The notes below the pieces were generated by a model. That model saw only the letters and a list, made by a program, of their open reading frames with translations. It was not told the DNA's origin and made no database searches. From Vitellaria paradoxa (taxonomy: Eukaryota > Streptophyta > Magnoliopsida > Ericales > Sapotaceae): a DNA stretch of 64,000 bases. Made by a program: the position numbers and the translations under genes. Below, one piece after another: positions 35,890 to 48,534 of the stretch. How positions within the stretch are numbered: the stretch's first letter is position 1; each line of letters begins with the position of its first letter. The stretch lies in contig CM034240.1 of NCBI GenBank assembly GCA_019916065.1, positions 36,135,389 through 36,199,388 on the forward strand. The letters are read 5' to 3'.

Positions 35890-37364
35890 CTAATCTCGGA
35901 TTACTCATAAGGTGGAGGATCTAAAAGATCCCACGTTTCAATCAAACCAACGAAATTGTCTAAATAAGGTTTAAGTCTATGCCCATTAGCTTTGAACCTA
36001 TTCCCATTTTTCGAATTTTCTATTTAAACCGCTCCATGTTCAGAAACACGTTTCACAATAATGGGCCAGACCACTTAGATTGCAATTTGCCAGGAAATAG
36101 ATGAAGTCGTGATTGATAAAGAAGTACTTTTTAACCCTCGTGAAAAGAACGTCTTGAAATATGTTGGTCATGTACTTTCTTCATTTTTTTCCTGTAAATT
36201 CGAGCATTCTCATATACATTATTTCTTAATTCCTCCATTTCTGCAATCTGAAGTTTACGGTGAATCCCAGCCTCATCAATATTAGCGTTGAATTGTTTAA
36301 TGGCCCAATATGCCTTATGTTCTAACTCAATAGGTAAGTGGCATGGCTTCCCATAAACTAATCTATATGGTGACATCCCTAGAGTTGTTTTATAAGCTAT
36401 TCGACATGCTCATAGAGAGTCAACCAATCGTAGTGACCAATCCTTGTGATTAGGGTTAACTGTTTTCTCGAGTATTTGTTTTCTCCCTATTAGCAAGTTT
36501 GACTTGGCCACTCGTCTGCGGGTGGTAAGAGGTATCAACTTTATGAACCACTCCATATTTGAGTAATAGTGTTCCCATAGGACGATTATAGAAGTGTTTT
36601 CTTCTATCGCTAATAATTGCTCTAAGCACTCCAAAACACGAGAATATGTTCTCGTGGATGAACTTAAGCACGGCTTTATGATCATTATTTCTAGCGGCAA
36701 TTGCTTCAACCCATTTAGAAACATAATCAACCCCAACTAAGATGTATTCATATCCTAGTAAAATTGGGAAAGGACCCATGAAATCTATTCCCCAACAATC
36801 AAAGACTTTTAAAACAAGAATAGGGGATAGGGGCATCATGTTTCTACATGTTAAACTCCCCAAGCGTTGGCATCGATCACATGTAGTGCAAAAATGATGC
36901 ACATCTTTAAACACCGAAGGCCAATAAAATCCACATTGAAGGATTTTTGCAGCTATTTTGTTTGTGAAAAAATGACCTCCACAAGTTTAGGTGTGGCAAA
37001 ACTCAAGTATACTGGGAATTTCCCACTTCGAGATACAACGTTTAATTACCTGGTCAGGGCAATACTTGAATAAGTAGGGATCATCCCAAAAGAAAACTCT
37101 AACATTCCGTAAGAATTTCTTTCTATCCTTATAGTTCCATTCTTTTGGAATTTGTCCTGTCACTAAATAGTTAGCAATATTAGCATACCAATAAGGGTTA
37201 GAGGCTGTTATTGCTTCTATGTTAAATAGTTGTTCATCCAGGAAGCTATCATTGATTTGAGTTTCATCATGGGGGTAAGCTTCTACTGGTAACCGTGACA
37301 AATGATCCATTACCACATTCTCTACACCTTTCTTATCTCTTATTTCAAGGTCAAACTCTTGCAA
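35890..37364 (-). pseudogene. Athila-like integrase
   Basis: From right: a segment ending [13 protein letters not shown], the zinc-binding HHCC end (HHFCTTCDRCQRLGSLT, 36860-36900), and the catalytic core with CWGIDFMGPFP (first Asp) and IISDRRKHF (second Asp). The third catalytic residue is changed, because the Glu expected in GQVELANRE is Lys (GQVKLANRE near 36490). The C-terminal part (SPYRLVYGKPCHLPIELEHK at 36310-36376, then FHEG and a WSGPF-type end near 36080) follows in shifted frames, ending near 35890. No chromodomain was seen, which is usual for Athila. Inactive. Confidence 0.85.
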
Positions 37365-37403
37365 AAGTAAAATCCAACGACTTAACCTTGGTTTAGCCTC
37401 TTG

Positions 37404-38932
37404 TTAAGTCAACAAGTATTTAAGAGCCGAATGATCAGTGAATACTATAACTGTTGAACCAATGAGATAAGAACGAAACTTCTCAAGGGCACAGACAACT
37501 GCTGCCAACTCTTTTTCAGTTGTTGTGTAATTTTTTTGCGCATCATTTAAGGTTTTACTTGCATAGTAAATAACATGCAACTTTTTATTTCTCCTTTGTC
37601 CTAACACAACTCCAATGGCATGGTCACTTGCATCACACATAAGTTCAAAAGGAAATGACCAATCAGGATGTTGAAGAATAGGAGTTGAGGTTAGACAACC
37701 CTTGAGCTTATCAAAAGCGTTTTGACACTGGGGAGTCCATTCAAATGGGGTATCTTGCATCAATAATTGACATAAGGGCTTTGGAATTTCACTAAAAGAT
37801 AGAATGAACCTTCTGTAAAACCCAGCGTGCCCTAAAAATGATCTAACATCCCTTATAGATTGAGGATTGGGAAGCTTTTGAATTAGTTCTACCTTACGTT
37901 GATCTACTTAGATGCCTTCTTTGGATACTATGTGCCCTAATACAATTCCTTGGGTGTCTATAAAATGCCACTTTTCTCAATTTAGCACTAGGTTCTTTTC
38001 CTCACATTGTGTCAAAACTAGATCAAGGTTCTTTAGGCACTGCTCAAGTGAATCTCCATAAATAGAGAAATCGTTCATGAATACCTCGATAATTTCTTCT
38101 ACCATTTCACTAAAATACTTATCATGCAGCGTTGAAAGGTAGCAGGAGCGTTACACAGGCCAAAGGGCATTCTCTTGTATACAAAGGTACCAAAAGGACA
38201 AGTAAAAGTGGTTTTAGCTTGATCCTCCAGGGCTACCTCTATTTGATTATAACCTGAATAGCCATCTAAGAAACAATAATAAGCATGACCAGCTACTCTT
38301 TCTAGAACTTGATCTAAGAATGGAAGAGGAAATGGATCTATTTGTGTAACTGCATTGAGCTTTTTGTAGTCAGTGCATACTCGCTAACCAGTTTGTATTC
38401 TAATTAAAACCAATTCATTATTCTCATTATGAACTACTGTAACACCTGATTTCTTAGGAACTACCTGTGTAGGACTTACCCACTTAGAATCAGAGATAGG
38501 ATAGATTATTCCTACATCTAGTAGTTTCAGAACTTCAGCTTTAACTACATCTTTCATGTTCGGATTGAGTCGTCTTTGCATTTGATGAACCGATTTGGCA
38601 TCCTCTTCTAAATAGATATGATGTGTGCAAATAGGAGGACTTATACCTGTTAGATCAGCTACTGACCATCCCAGAGCTTTCTTATGACTTTTCAAAAATT
38701 CAATTAACATATGCTTTTGATGGATAGTCAGTTTTGAAGAAATAACTACGGGATAGGTCTCTCCCTTACCTAGAAAAGCATATTTCAGATTATGGGGTAA
38801 AGGTTTTCTATCAGGATTAGGAGCCTTTACCTTTGAGGACTCTGCTTTATTTAAAAGTGGTCTTAAGCTTTCAAAGGTTGGTATCCAGTTCTCTATTGAC
38901 GTGATTGGGCACATTTCCAACCAATCAACCAT
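37404..38932 (-). pseudogene. Athila-like reverse transcriptase and RNase H
   Basis: 38384-38932 is the RT start (DVGIIYPISDSKWVSPTQVV, VPKKSG). The RT core continues through 37764-38383 with frame breaks (FLDGYSGYNQI motif near 38260; MPFGLCNAPATFQ near 38160). The active-site box reads VFMNDFSIYGD (about 38050-38085), where VFMDDF is normal, so the first catalytic Asp is Asn. 37404-37763 is the RNase H-like domain (LMCDASDHAIGVVLGQ, YASKTLNDAQKNY, FTDHSALKYLL). Inactive. Confidence 0.88.
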
Positions 38933-39353
38933 TGTTCCTAATTCCTAGTTTGATGTCGTGGAATTCAATTTCTCCTCACTAAAGCAAATGGCTTTCTCTA
39001 GAGGATCCTCAACAAATTCACAACCCACATAATCTTGGACTATAGTTTCTACTAAGTCCACTTTTTGTATATCAGGCACCTCTTTTGGTTAGTCAGTAAC
39101 ATGAAATATATTCGTTTCAAACTCTATATTACCAAAAGACATTTTCATGGAACCATTCCTACAATTGATTTAAGGCATTTGATGTTATTAAGAATGGTCC
39201 TCCTAGAATCACTGGTGTCTGATTAGGTGTAGATAAACTAGTAAGTGGTTGAGTATCTAGTATTATGAAGTCAACTGGGAAATAGAAATTTTCCACTTGC
39301 ACCAGTACATCTTCAACTATACCTCGTAGGACTTTAATTGATCTATCTATAAG

Positions 39354-39997
39354 TTACAAAGTCACACAGGTAGGTTTTATTTCACCTAAGCCCAGTTGTT
39401 CATACACTGAGTAAGGAAGCAAATTCACACTTGCTCCTAAGTCAAACAGTGCTCTACTAATATAGTACTTCCCTATATAGTAAAATATAGTAGGACATCT
39501 AGGGTCCTTATATTTAAGGGGAGTACAACATTGTACTATAGCATTTGCCTGCTTAGTGAGGAATGCCTTTTCCTTCACATTCAATCCCCTTTTCACAATA
39601 CATAGTTCTTTAAGGAATTTAGCATAAGAAGGGATTTGCTTAATTGCATCAAGAAGAGATATGTTAATTTTTATTTGTTTAAATACCTCTAGCAATTCAG
39701 CTGCTTGGGCTTCTTTCCTAACTTTCAAGAATCTTTGGGGAAAAGGTGCTTTAGGAACATATTCCTAGGCACTATCATTGGCTCCTCCTCCTTTTCTTCC
39801 TCATTTCTCTCTTCTTCTTCCTTTCTATCTTCTTTAGGGGACTTCTCAATTATAACTGGTTGTTTCCCCGCCTTTTTGCTATCATCCACCATACACTTAG
39901 GTTTCAATTCTTCACTAATTTCATCATTCCTAGGAGGGATGGTTTTATCTATAATTTTTTCACTCCTAAGTGTTGTGATGTTTTGAACTTGTTCCAT
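39354..39997 (-). pseudogene. Athila-like protease and gag-pro linker
   Basis: 39354-39728 ends in the protease with FDLGASVNLLPYSVYEQLGL. D-L-G-A-S is the active-site form typical of Athila-type elements. Upstream, 39725-39997 encodes a Lys/Glu-rich linker (EDRKEEEERNEEEKEEEP). The two frames overlap by a few bases in different phases, so a frame shift has split them. The aspartic protease would process the polyprotein. Confidence 0.75.
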
Positions 39998-40030
39998 ATT
40001 CTAGGCATATTAAAAGATCCTTCAACTTGC

Positions 40031-41495
40031 TTAGCTTGGGCTACAAGGTTTGGACGAGGTTGAGTAGAAAAATTGACCTTTTGGTTGGGTGGTTAAGGTT
40101 TGAGTTAAAAGGGTCAACTGACTTTTGATATCATCCAAATTTCTATTGTTTTGAGCCCAAAGTAAAGACTGAGTATTCATGAATTGTTGAAGTGCTTCTT
40201 CTGTGGATCTCTTATTTGGGGGAATGTATGGAGCATGTGATGGTCCCACGTTCTGAGACAATCCTGGATTAGGGATTGGGACTTGAGGAATTGGAGGTTA
40301 AGGGGTATGATAGGTTTGTGGAATTTGAGTTCCCTTATTTCTCCAACTAAAATTAGGGTGGTTCCTCACTGCTAGATTATAAGTCTCAGAATAAGGATTT
40401 CCTTCTCAAGCTTATCCTCTATATGATTGGCGGTATTGATTTATGGCATGGATTGGGAGTTCACTAGATGGTTGGCCTTATACAACCTCTCTATAAATAG
40501 GGATATTAGGGTAATCGTCTGTCCTATGGGTTTGGCTATTACAAACTATACAGTAGACATTTGCCATTGGTTCTTTGAAAGGTTGTCTCCCTTTTGATTT
40601 TCAGGTCTCAATCTCCCTAGTGAGTGTTGCTAATTTTGCTTTGAGGTCATTAGTTTCACTTAAATGGTGCATATCTCTAGGTGTGGCAACACTAGCAGTT
40701 TGCGTGCTTTGAGATCATGTGATATCCCAAGTTTGTGCATTTTCAGCCAAGAATTCAAAATAATCAAAAGCTTCTTCAGGCGTTTTATCATAAAACTACC
40801 CATTGCATATGGTTTCCACAAATTGTTTTAGTTGTGGCATCAGTGAACCATAGAAGATACTAGCAAGACGCTAAACTTCAAATCTATGGTGTGGATAAGA
40901 ATGCAAGAGTTTTAAATCTCTCCTAACTTTGATAGAAGGTCTCACTATATTGTGGAGCAAAGTTTAGGATTTGATGCTGTATAGCATCAGTTCTATTGGG
41001 AGGAAAGAATTTCTTAAGAAATTTGGCTTGCATTTCATCCCATGTGCGAATGGAATTAAATGGTAGGAATTCTAACCATCAAGCAGCCTTATCTTTCAGA
41101 GAGAATGGAAAAAGCTTAAGAAACACTAAATCTATGGGGCATCCTTGATCTTTGATAGTGACACAGATGTTCCTAAATCGAGTCAAGTGATCATATGGAT
41201 TTTCAGAATCTATACCCTAGAAGATAGGCAACAATTGTATCATGCCAGGTTTGAAATTGAAAGTTCATTAGTTTTTTGGCCAAACTATGCAAGACTCAGG
41301 AGTATGCCTATCTTGCTGTAAGATATCCCTCATGGAATGCCTAGCAGCAACAGCTCATTCTTTAGCCATTTCTAAAGGTGGAATAGGAAGTCTAGGGTTT
41401 TGAATGTCTTCTAAAGGATTTTCAAATTCTAAAGGAAAGATTAAGGTTTCAGGACGCCTTAATATATCGTCTACCCCTCGAATCCAACTACTCAT
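40031..41495 (-). pseudogene. Athila-like gag
   Basis: Begins MSSWIRGVDDILRR at 41495, about 200 bp after the primer site. The retrotransposon-gag domain is visible across 40860-41240 with PFSLKDKAA, TWDEMQAKFLKKFFPPNRTD and FAPQYSETFYQS, broken by stops (for example at the Trp after KDKAA). A poorly conserved C-terminal part follows (40031-40261, Gln/Thr-rich). I found no intact CCHC knuckle; a degenerate one may lie near 40530-40560. Confidence 0.8.
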
Positions 41496-41691
41496 AAGCT
41501 AGGAAACCATCCTAGAAAGGATACTGTGGTTCGAACCAGAGAGTATTACTTTAGGTCTTAATGAAAAGTTTAAATAAAAAGGGTTTAGGGTTTTCTAATT
41601 TCGTGATTTTTTTATTTTTTATTTTTTTATATGGAATTACAAACTAACTTGAAAATAAAAATAGAAATAACCTAAAAACTAAATTTTGGCT

Positions 41692-41708
41692 CCCCAGCAA
41701 TGGCGCCA
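41692..41708 (-). other. Primer-binding site (tRNA-Asp type)
   Basis: Minus strand TGGCGCCATTGCTGGGG, six bases inside the 5' LTR. It differs at two positions (both transitions) from the complement of the 3' end of plant tRNA-Asp (TGGCGCCGTTGCCGGGG). A tRNA-Asp primer is a known trait of Athila-type elements. Confidence 0.85.
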
Positions 41709-41714
41709 AAAACT

Positions 41715-43233
41715 TGACCACTTCTAAGTAGTGCGTCTAATTAACCCCCCAAGTGCAAGGGTGTGTAGTGTAGCTTTAACTCGGTGAGTCCAAGGTCGAA
41801 TTCACAAGGAGCCTATGTTTTTTAGTTTCTAGGTTATAATAGGAATTCTAAATTTAAATACAAGCAAAGTTTAATGTTTACTCAGAACTAAATCCTAGGG
41901 TTTTTGCAAGTTTAAAATTAAGACTGAAGAATAAATCAATAACTACTTAAAGAAATTCAACAAATGAAATTTTGTTTTTGGGTTTTAATGAAATTAAAGC
42001 AATAACCAAATAAATTCAATTTTAATCTTAAATTGCAAGTGAACAATCTACTCGAAAATTTCAAATCAAACAATTAAATCAACTCGGAAATTAAATTAAA
42101 GAGCAATCACAAAATTAAAGTGATTCTTGATCCAATTCTCAATCCCGGGTAGTTTACTACTTCACTATGGGATGTGTTTAAACTACAATCTAAAGTTCAT
42201 GTGAAAGGAATAATAGATTGGAAAGATGTCTTCGTTAGGGTTTACAAATCTCCCAATACTCAGTTTTAAGATCTCGTTTAGGATTATAAAACCAGAAAGA
42301 TCTTCAATGAAAACATTTGGGTTCAAATCTAACTTAGGGTTTGTTCAAAAATATTAAGAAAGTTATAATCGAAAACCTTTACCAGTGATTACTGAGAATG
42401 TAGTCAAAGGTTTTCATTTTCAAAAGCTTTTGAAATAAATTAAAATAGATTTGAAAATCGTAGATCCCTATGCATAGGTTTTCGCAAACCATGCGAAGAG
42501 TCTACGCACATGCCATAGATCGTCGTAAGCTACCCTTCTTTGATTCGTTGAATCAAGAACTAGGGTTCCACGTTAACGTGACTTTAAGTGAAACAAAAGC
42601 AATCAATGAACACATATTTAATGGATCTAATGAATAAAACAATGACACACTATTATTAAAAGGAAAAACGAAAGTAAACGTACTCTGAAATTAACTCTGA
42701 AATCGAATAATGAACTACAACTACTACAACGAATAAACCAGCTTTGAAAATTTGTAAAAGCATCTCATGAATAATGAAAAACTCTCAAAACTACTCTAAA
42801 ACACTCAAGAATATGCAGAAAAGTAAAAGTAGGCTCTCCCTAATTCGGCCATACATCAGGGTTTATAAAAGGGTTACAAGGAAACCCTACAAGATAAGAT
42901 TTAAAATCACGCGCCTGGCATACTGTGGTTCGGACCATCTGGGTGGGGGTCCGGACCACAAAATCGTGGTTCTTGAACTTTTGCTTCCTCCTCCATGCTA
43001 GATCTTTGGGCTAGTCTAGACCATCCTAGTTAGGGTCTGAACCACAGCTTTTCCTTCATCTTTTGGGCCATTTTCATCGCCATGAATCTCAATTGTCTCC
43101 CTCTTTTCCCTACAATTAAGAAAATAAAAACTATAAGTAATAAAATAATGATAAAACTTTAAAATTGACTACTTAAATGTCTCAATGAGTATCAAAATGT
43201 TTAGTTTATAATTACACTTTTCAAGTGTAATCA
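41715..43233 (-). repeat. 5' LTR (1519 bp) of the Athila-like element
   Basis: Pairs with 29729-31246, same ends TGACC..AATCA in plus-strand reading. It carries the corresponding GGTTCGGACCA / GGTCCGGACCAC words near 42930-42960; the palindrome seen in the other LTR has a C-to-T change here. Followed by the ATAGG target duplication. Confidence 0.93.
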
Positions 43234-43329
43234 ATAGGTGTGTGATGAATTTATTGGTTGGCTGGGTTATGCATCGGTTGGCATTGTTGTGTGAATTGAT
43301 ATGAGCTTTGGATAAATTGTATAAAAAAA

Positions 43330-43625
43330 CACATTATAAAAATGGGCTTTCAACTTAGGCAGAAAACACATTTTGATAATGCATTTTCAAGGGAGGTAGG
43401 TTTGTATAGAAAACGCATAATGAAATTGCATTTTCAACCAGAAAAAATTTGCATTATGAAATTGCATTTTCAGGGCATCTCGGCAAAGAAGAAAATGTAA
43501 TATGAAAACATGTTTTCAGTATATTAAAACATGCACTATGAAAACTCGTTTTCATTAATGACATTCCTCAAATTATTTTTAACCAGATCACAAACCCTAT
43601 ATATTTTAATAAAATATCGGAAAAA
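43330..43625 (-). repeat. Dispersed repeat, copy B (inverted relative to copy A)
   Basis: The reverse complement aligns with 19015-19320. Shared landmarks include ATTTTATTAAAATATATA, GTTAAAAATAATTTGAG, CATTTTC and ATGCCCT in the same order. It starts about 100 bp right of the Athila-like element. Class unknown. Confidence 0.65.
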
Positions 43626-43876
43626 ACAAAAAAAAAAAGAAAACATTGAACTTACTTTTCAACCCGACTTGGACACTTTTATTTTTGTCCATTGCCGTTG
43701 GTATGCCTCTAAAAGGATATTCATTATAACATCCAATCTTGTATGGTGTATTTTTGGGTGGATAAAAAAATTATTAGAAGTAAGACAATGTGAAAAAAGA
43801 AACATGCTTATGCGTATTTTCAAAACATGATAATTAAATTGAATATGTAAAAAGTTTATTTATTGTATCATTAAAG

Positions 43877-44066
43877 TTATGTTTAAAACATGGGTTGCGA
43901 GGGGGCGAGGTGGGTGAGTTGGAGATTTTAGTTAAACTTTTTTTCTCCATTATTGAATAAAATTACAATAACAAAAATAATAATATTTTTATAATTTTAT
44001 TCAAATAAAAAGAGCATTATATCTTAAAATTCTTCAATCCCACCTCGACTCACCTCCCAAACATAA
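43877..44066. mobile_element. Small MITE-like element (about 190 bp)
   Basis: Ends TTATGTTT and AAACATAA are exact inverted repeats. Just inside, GGCGAGGTGGGTGAGTTGGAG on the left mirrors GGGAGGTGAGTCGAGGTGGG on the right (reverse complement). The core is AT-rich and non-coding. Size and structure fit a MITE; no clear target duplication. Confidence 0.5.
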
Positions 44067-44279
44067 GGTGAAATTGTTTAAGATGAGGTGAAAAGATGTA
44101 TGTTATAGGAATTAAATTGAGTATATATAAAATTGTTTAAGATGAGATTATATGCAAACAAGAAACTTACTTGTATGTATTTTATTAGTGCTTCCAACAT
44201 TGGAATTTAACTAGGGAAGGCGTAAACAAATTGTAGCCTTGTAGGCACCCATTTATAGCCACTATCTTAACCTTTTGTG

Positions 44280-46552
44280 TCGTGTGGAGACTAAGATTAA
44301 AAAATTCAATTTTTTGAAGTATGTAGGTCTGTTATTACTGCTCTTGATACATTTGGCAATTTTGATTCAAATGACATAGCCAAAATCATTCTTTTGTGGG
44401 ATCCCTTCATCATTAATACCAATGTTATTTCATTCATTGACCAAGTGATTTTTTGTCACATTACTCACAAATCTTTATCTATAGAGTTCTTTGCTTTTTT
44501 TGTCTATGCTTCTACTAACAGAAAAGAGAGAGAAGCTCTTTAGCATAATTTAACTATTCAAAACTCCATTGTCACAAGCAATCAACCTTGGTTCATTCTT
44601 GCAGACTTCAATGTAGTTAAAGAAGAAGTTAAAAAGCAAAGGGTAAAAGCATTGATAAAACTGCTTCTAAAGAATTCTGTGATTGTCTTATGAACATTGA
44701 AACTACAGACCTTTAATTCTCAGGCTGCTACGTCAGTTGATGCAAAAAGCAAGATAAAAAGCACTCAATTTTCTGCAAACTTGATTGAGTCCTTGTCAAT
44801 GAAGGATGGCTTGAAGAATTTCCTGAAGCTGAAGCCCACTTTCTACCCCAAGGGATCTCTAACCACAGTCCAATGACAGTCCCCATTAGGCCGTAGATTA
44901 AGATAGATAAGAAGCCTTTCAAGTTTTTCAATTATTAGGTTAATCACAAGGATTTCAAATCTATTGTGGACACTACTTGGGCCACACCTATGAGAGGTAC
45001 CCTTATGTTTAGATTATATTCAAAGCTAAAATTACCTAAGGCCAAGCTAGGAGAATTTAACAAAGAGAACTTTGGAGGCATCTCAGCTAAAGACCAAATT
45101 GCTAATACCAACTTGACAATGCCCAGCTCAAGCTACAATTGAATTCCATTGATGATATTATTGCTCAGGAAGAAAGAGCTACCCTTACTAATTATACCCA
45201 ACTTGCTACAGTTGAGGAAACTTTCTTCAAACAAAAGGCTGGAGACAACATGGTATTACTTAGTGATCAGAATACCTCATATTTCCACAAGAAAGTTTGA
45301 GCTCACAGATTTAGGAATAAAATATTGTCAATCAAGGACACTTAAGGCAATCTATATGAAGATTATGAAGAAGTTAAGTCCATCATCATTTAACATTATG
45401 AAAGACTCTTAGGCTCTACTATAGATTACCCCCACTAAAGCTTCTCAATTTGTCATAGAACTATTCTGGGATTTAGCTAGGCCATCCAGTATTGAACATT
45501 TGAATGACGAGGTTACAGAAGAAAAAATCAAGTCCGCATTATTCTCATTTTATGATCAAAAGGCACCAGGACTTAATGGTTACACCCCACTATTTTTTAA
45601 AAGAACTTGGGATATAGTTGGTAATGATATGACTTTGGCCGTCAAGTTTTACTTGGGATATAGTTAGTAATGATATGACTTTGGCCATTAAGTTTTTCTT
45701 TGAAAAAAGTATGATATTCAAGGAGGTGACTCTACAATTATTACTTAGTCCCCAAGGTTCCTAATTCTTTTTTGGTTACTGACTTTCGACCTATCTCATT
45801 TTACAATTTATAAATGCATCTCTAAGATTTTATCAAGTAGGCTTAAGAATGTAATACATTACATCATCTGCCGTACACAAGCTGCCTTTGTTGTTGGACG
45901 TTCCATGTCAGATCAAATTCTCCTCATGCAAGAGTTGGTAAGGAATTATTATAGAGCTCACATGTCCCCTAGATGTGCTCTAAAGATAAAATTAATGAAG
46001 GCTTTTGACGCTGTCTCTTAGCCATTAATTCTAGATATACTTAAAGCATTACAAATGCCCAGCAAGTTCGTCAAGTGGATTGAGGCATGCATAACCAGCC
46101 CTTTTTTCTTTGTCTCTCTCAATGGAGCTTTAGAGGGTTACTTTAGTGGAGCTAAAGGCTTAAGGCAAGGTGATCCTATTTCCTCTTATTTATTTATCCT
46201 TGTGATGGAGTTCTTTTTCTAAGCTTTTTAGTAAGAACATCCAAGAAAATGAATTTTCCTATCATCTTAAATGTAAGTATCCTACCATAAATCACATTTG
46301 TTTTGCGTATGATCTCTTTATTCTATCCCATCCAAATGTATCCTCTTTTTAGATTATTCACAAAACTCTTACGGAATTCCATAAGTTCTCCGAATTGCAG
46401 CCCAACAATCATAAAAGCAAAGTATATGTGGTCGGTGTCATGAGTAAAAGCAAAGTGACTTATGTCCTATTTTAGGCTTCGAAATTGGCAAGCTACTAGT
46501 CAAATATCTTATTGTGCCTCTCATCTCCACGAAGATAAAATTTAATGATTGC
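44280..46552 (+). pseudogene. Second L1-type LINE, 5' part (endonuclease and RT)
   Basis: Plus-strand fragments of a LINE polyprotein: WFILADFNVVK (endonuclease GDFN site, near 44590), VTEEKIKSALFSFYDQKAPG (RT start, near 45510), KIKLMKAFDAVS (motif A, with the catalytic Asp replaced by Lys, near 45990), GLRQGDPISSYLFI (near 46160), and FAYDLFIL (normally FADDL, near 46305). A 46-bp tandem duplication (45605-45696) shifts the frame. The reading continues into LISTKIKF up to the target duplication at 46553 and resumes at 53900. Multiply inactivated. Confidence 0.82.
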
Positions 46553-46557
46553 ACTGA
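46553..46557. repeat. Target-site duplication ACTGA of the solo LTR
   Basis: ACTGA at 46553-46557 and again at 53895-53899. Removing one copy plus everything between them restores the LINE reading (LISTKIKF..KILTRIKSWANKT), which supports both boundaries. Confidence 0.88.
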
Positions 46558-48534
46558 TGACCAACCCTGAAATGTGTTTGGGTTCTACCTCTCAAGTGTA
46601 AGAGGGTGGTCGTAGTTTTATTGGGTGAGAACCAAGGTCATCTCCACAAGGGGGCTTTGTTAAAAGTTTTAGACTTGTCCTCTTAGTTAGTAGGTGAACT
46701 TAAGTTACTCTGAACTAACTTCGGATTTATAATATGCTTGAGTATGGTGGGGTTGAGAATGATAGAGTGAAAGAATTGTGATATTAAATTAAAATGCAAA
46801 TATTGAAAATAAAATAACTAAAATAATCTTGGCTTCGAACCAAATCTGGTAATGGGTAGTGGTTTACTCAAACGCATATGTAACTTAACCTAACAAATGC
46901 ACATACATTGCAAGGTCGGAAGATATTTCATTAAAACCTAGTTTATGGAACTTAAGGTAAGCAGAGGCTTTTGAAATTAGTGTCAAATTCACTGGAACAT
47001 TGAATCGAACACTTAGTGTGCACAAGCATTAACTTGTAACTAGGTGTCGATTGTAACACGGGTGAATCAATTTCTTAAGAAAACCTCATATTATGGTTTT
47101 AGGAAAATGTGTTCCAAATCACCGGGCCATTGAATCAAACACTTGGTATGCACGAGTGGCCAATCGTAACCAAGCTATGATTATAACACAGGTGATTTGA
47201 TTTCGTAAGAAAACCTAATTCGAGTTTTGAAAAATATATTTCTAACTCACCGGGACATTGAACCAAACACTTGGTGTGCACAAGTGAAAACTTGTAACAC
47301 TAGAGGGGGTGAATAGGGTTGCTTAAAAAATTTGCAAATAAAAATTTCAACCCTAAAATAAATATGCCAAGATGAAAAAGATAATCAAATGTAAAATGCA
47401 CCAAAAAAAATTTAATATTTGTGGATGAAGAGTGAGTGCTAGTGTTTGCAATAAATATAAAGAGAATGGAGAAGAAGCAAACATAATCAATTTATAGTGG
47501 TTTGGTTTCAATGTTGCCTACGTCCACTCCCCAAAGCCTTCCTTAAGATTTCTCCACTATTCTTTGAAGAACTTATTACACACTAGCTTCCCAAGGTGCT
47601 AGAAACCTTTCCCAAGGTGCTAGAAATCTTTCCTAAGTGATTTTATCTCCAAATCACTCACACAAGTTTCTCTTAAATAAAGTCTCTTGTTTTGGTTCTA
47701 ACACTTGAACCAAAACCAACAAGAGCTCACCCAACTCTCACAAATTAAAAGGGCTTTAAATTTCATTTTCTTACTGTCACACCTCGGATTTTTATAACCG
47801 AATACCCAAGGGTGACTTGGGATTTATTTGTTGGGTACAAAAATAAGATGATAATAACATGCTGTCACGCCCCAAAATTTTCCTCCAAACTGGGGTTGAC
47901 CCGCAAGAAAAATTTAAGATATTCAAAATCCCTTGTTTATCCCAAACAATATTTATAAGTCATTAGACTGAATCATTTGATGGGATTTCAACTACAGGGC
48001 ACAAAATAAAGATAGAGAAAAATATTATAGAGCCATCTAAGTATCCCAACCACGCGATTAACATTACATACCAAATAAAAATAAATTAGGTCTAAACTTA
48101 ATAATTACAATCATCCAACAATTATTATTACAGACCACAAAAATAAAGTCTTCCAGCTCTGTGCAGGAAAGAAAAATAAATAAATAACTCTTCTAATGGA
48201 ATATTTAAGAGAAATTAATCTCTTTCCAGCTCATCTTCAGTATCCCTATGCTTAATATCCTGAAAAAAAATTATTCCCACAAGGGGTAAGCTACTAAAGC
48301 TCAGTAATCAGAATCTCTTAGGTGCCTATATGCAATGGTTGTAATGCTACACTGTATTAAGTGACCCATTACAATGAATGTGATTAGGTGGCATACTGTT
48401 TATGCAACAATTAATTCAATAGATCCCGACTGAATAATGTAAATTATACTTACAACGGTTCGATGAAACTGTCACTGTAACTACTATTTTACTAATATGT
48501 AAAAATAGTTAAATATTGATGTGTGTACCACAAT

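Larger units (their letters stand above)
29729..43233 (-). mobile_element. Full-length Ty3/gypsy retrotransposon, Athila-like (13.5 kb)
   Basis: Two direct LTRs (29729-31246 and 41715-43233) begin TGACCACTTCTAA and end AATCA, flanked by ATAGG on both sides (29724-29728, 43234-43238). On the minus strand the order is 5' LTR, primer site, gag, protease, RT, RNase H, integrase, extra ORFs, polypurine tract, 3' LTR. The primer site matches tRNA-Asp and extra ORFs follow pol; both fit the Athila lineage. LTRs differ at several percent of positions by eye, so insertion is not very recent. All ORFs carry stops, frame shifts or active-site substitutions. Confidence 0.93.
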
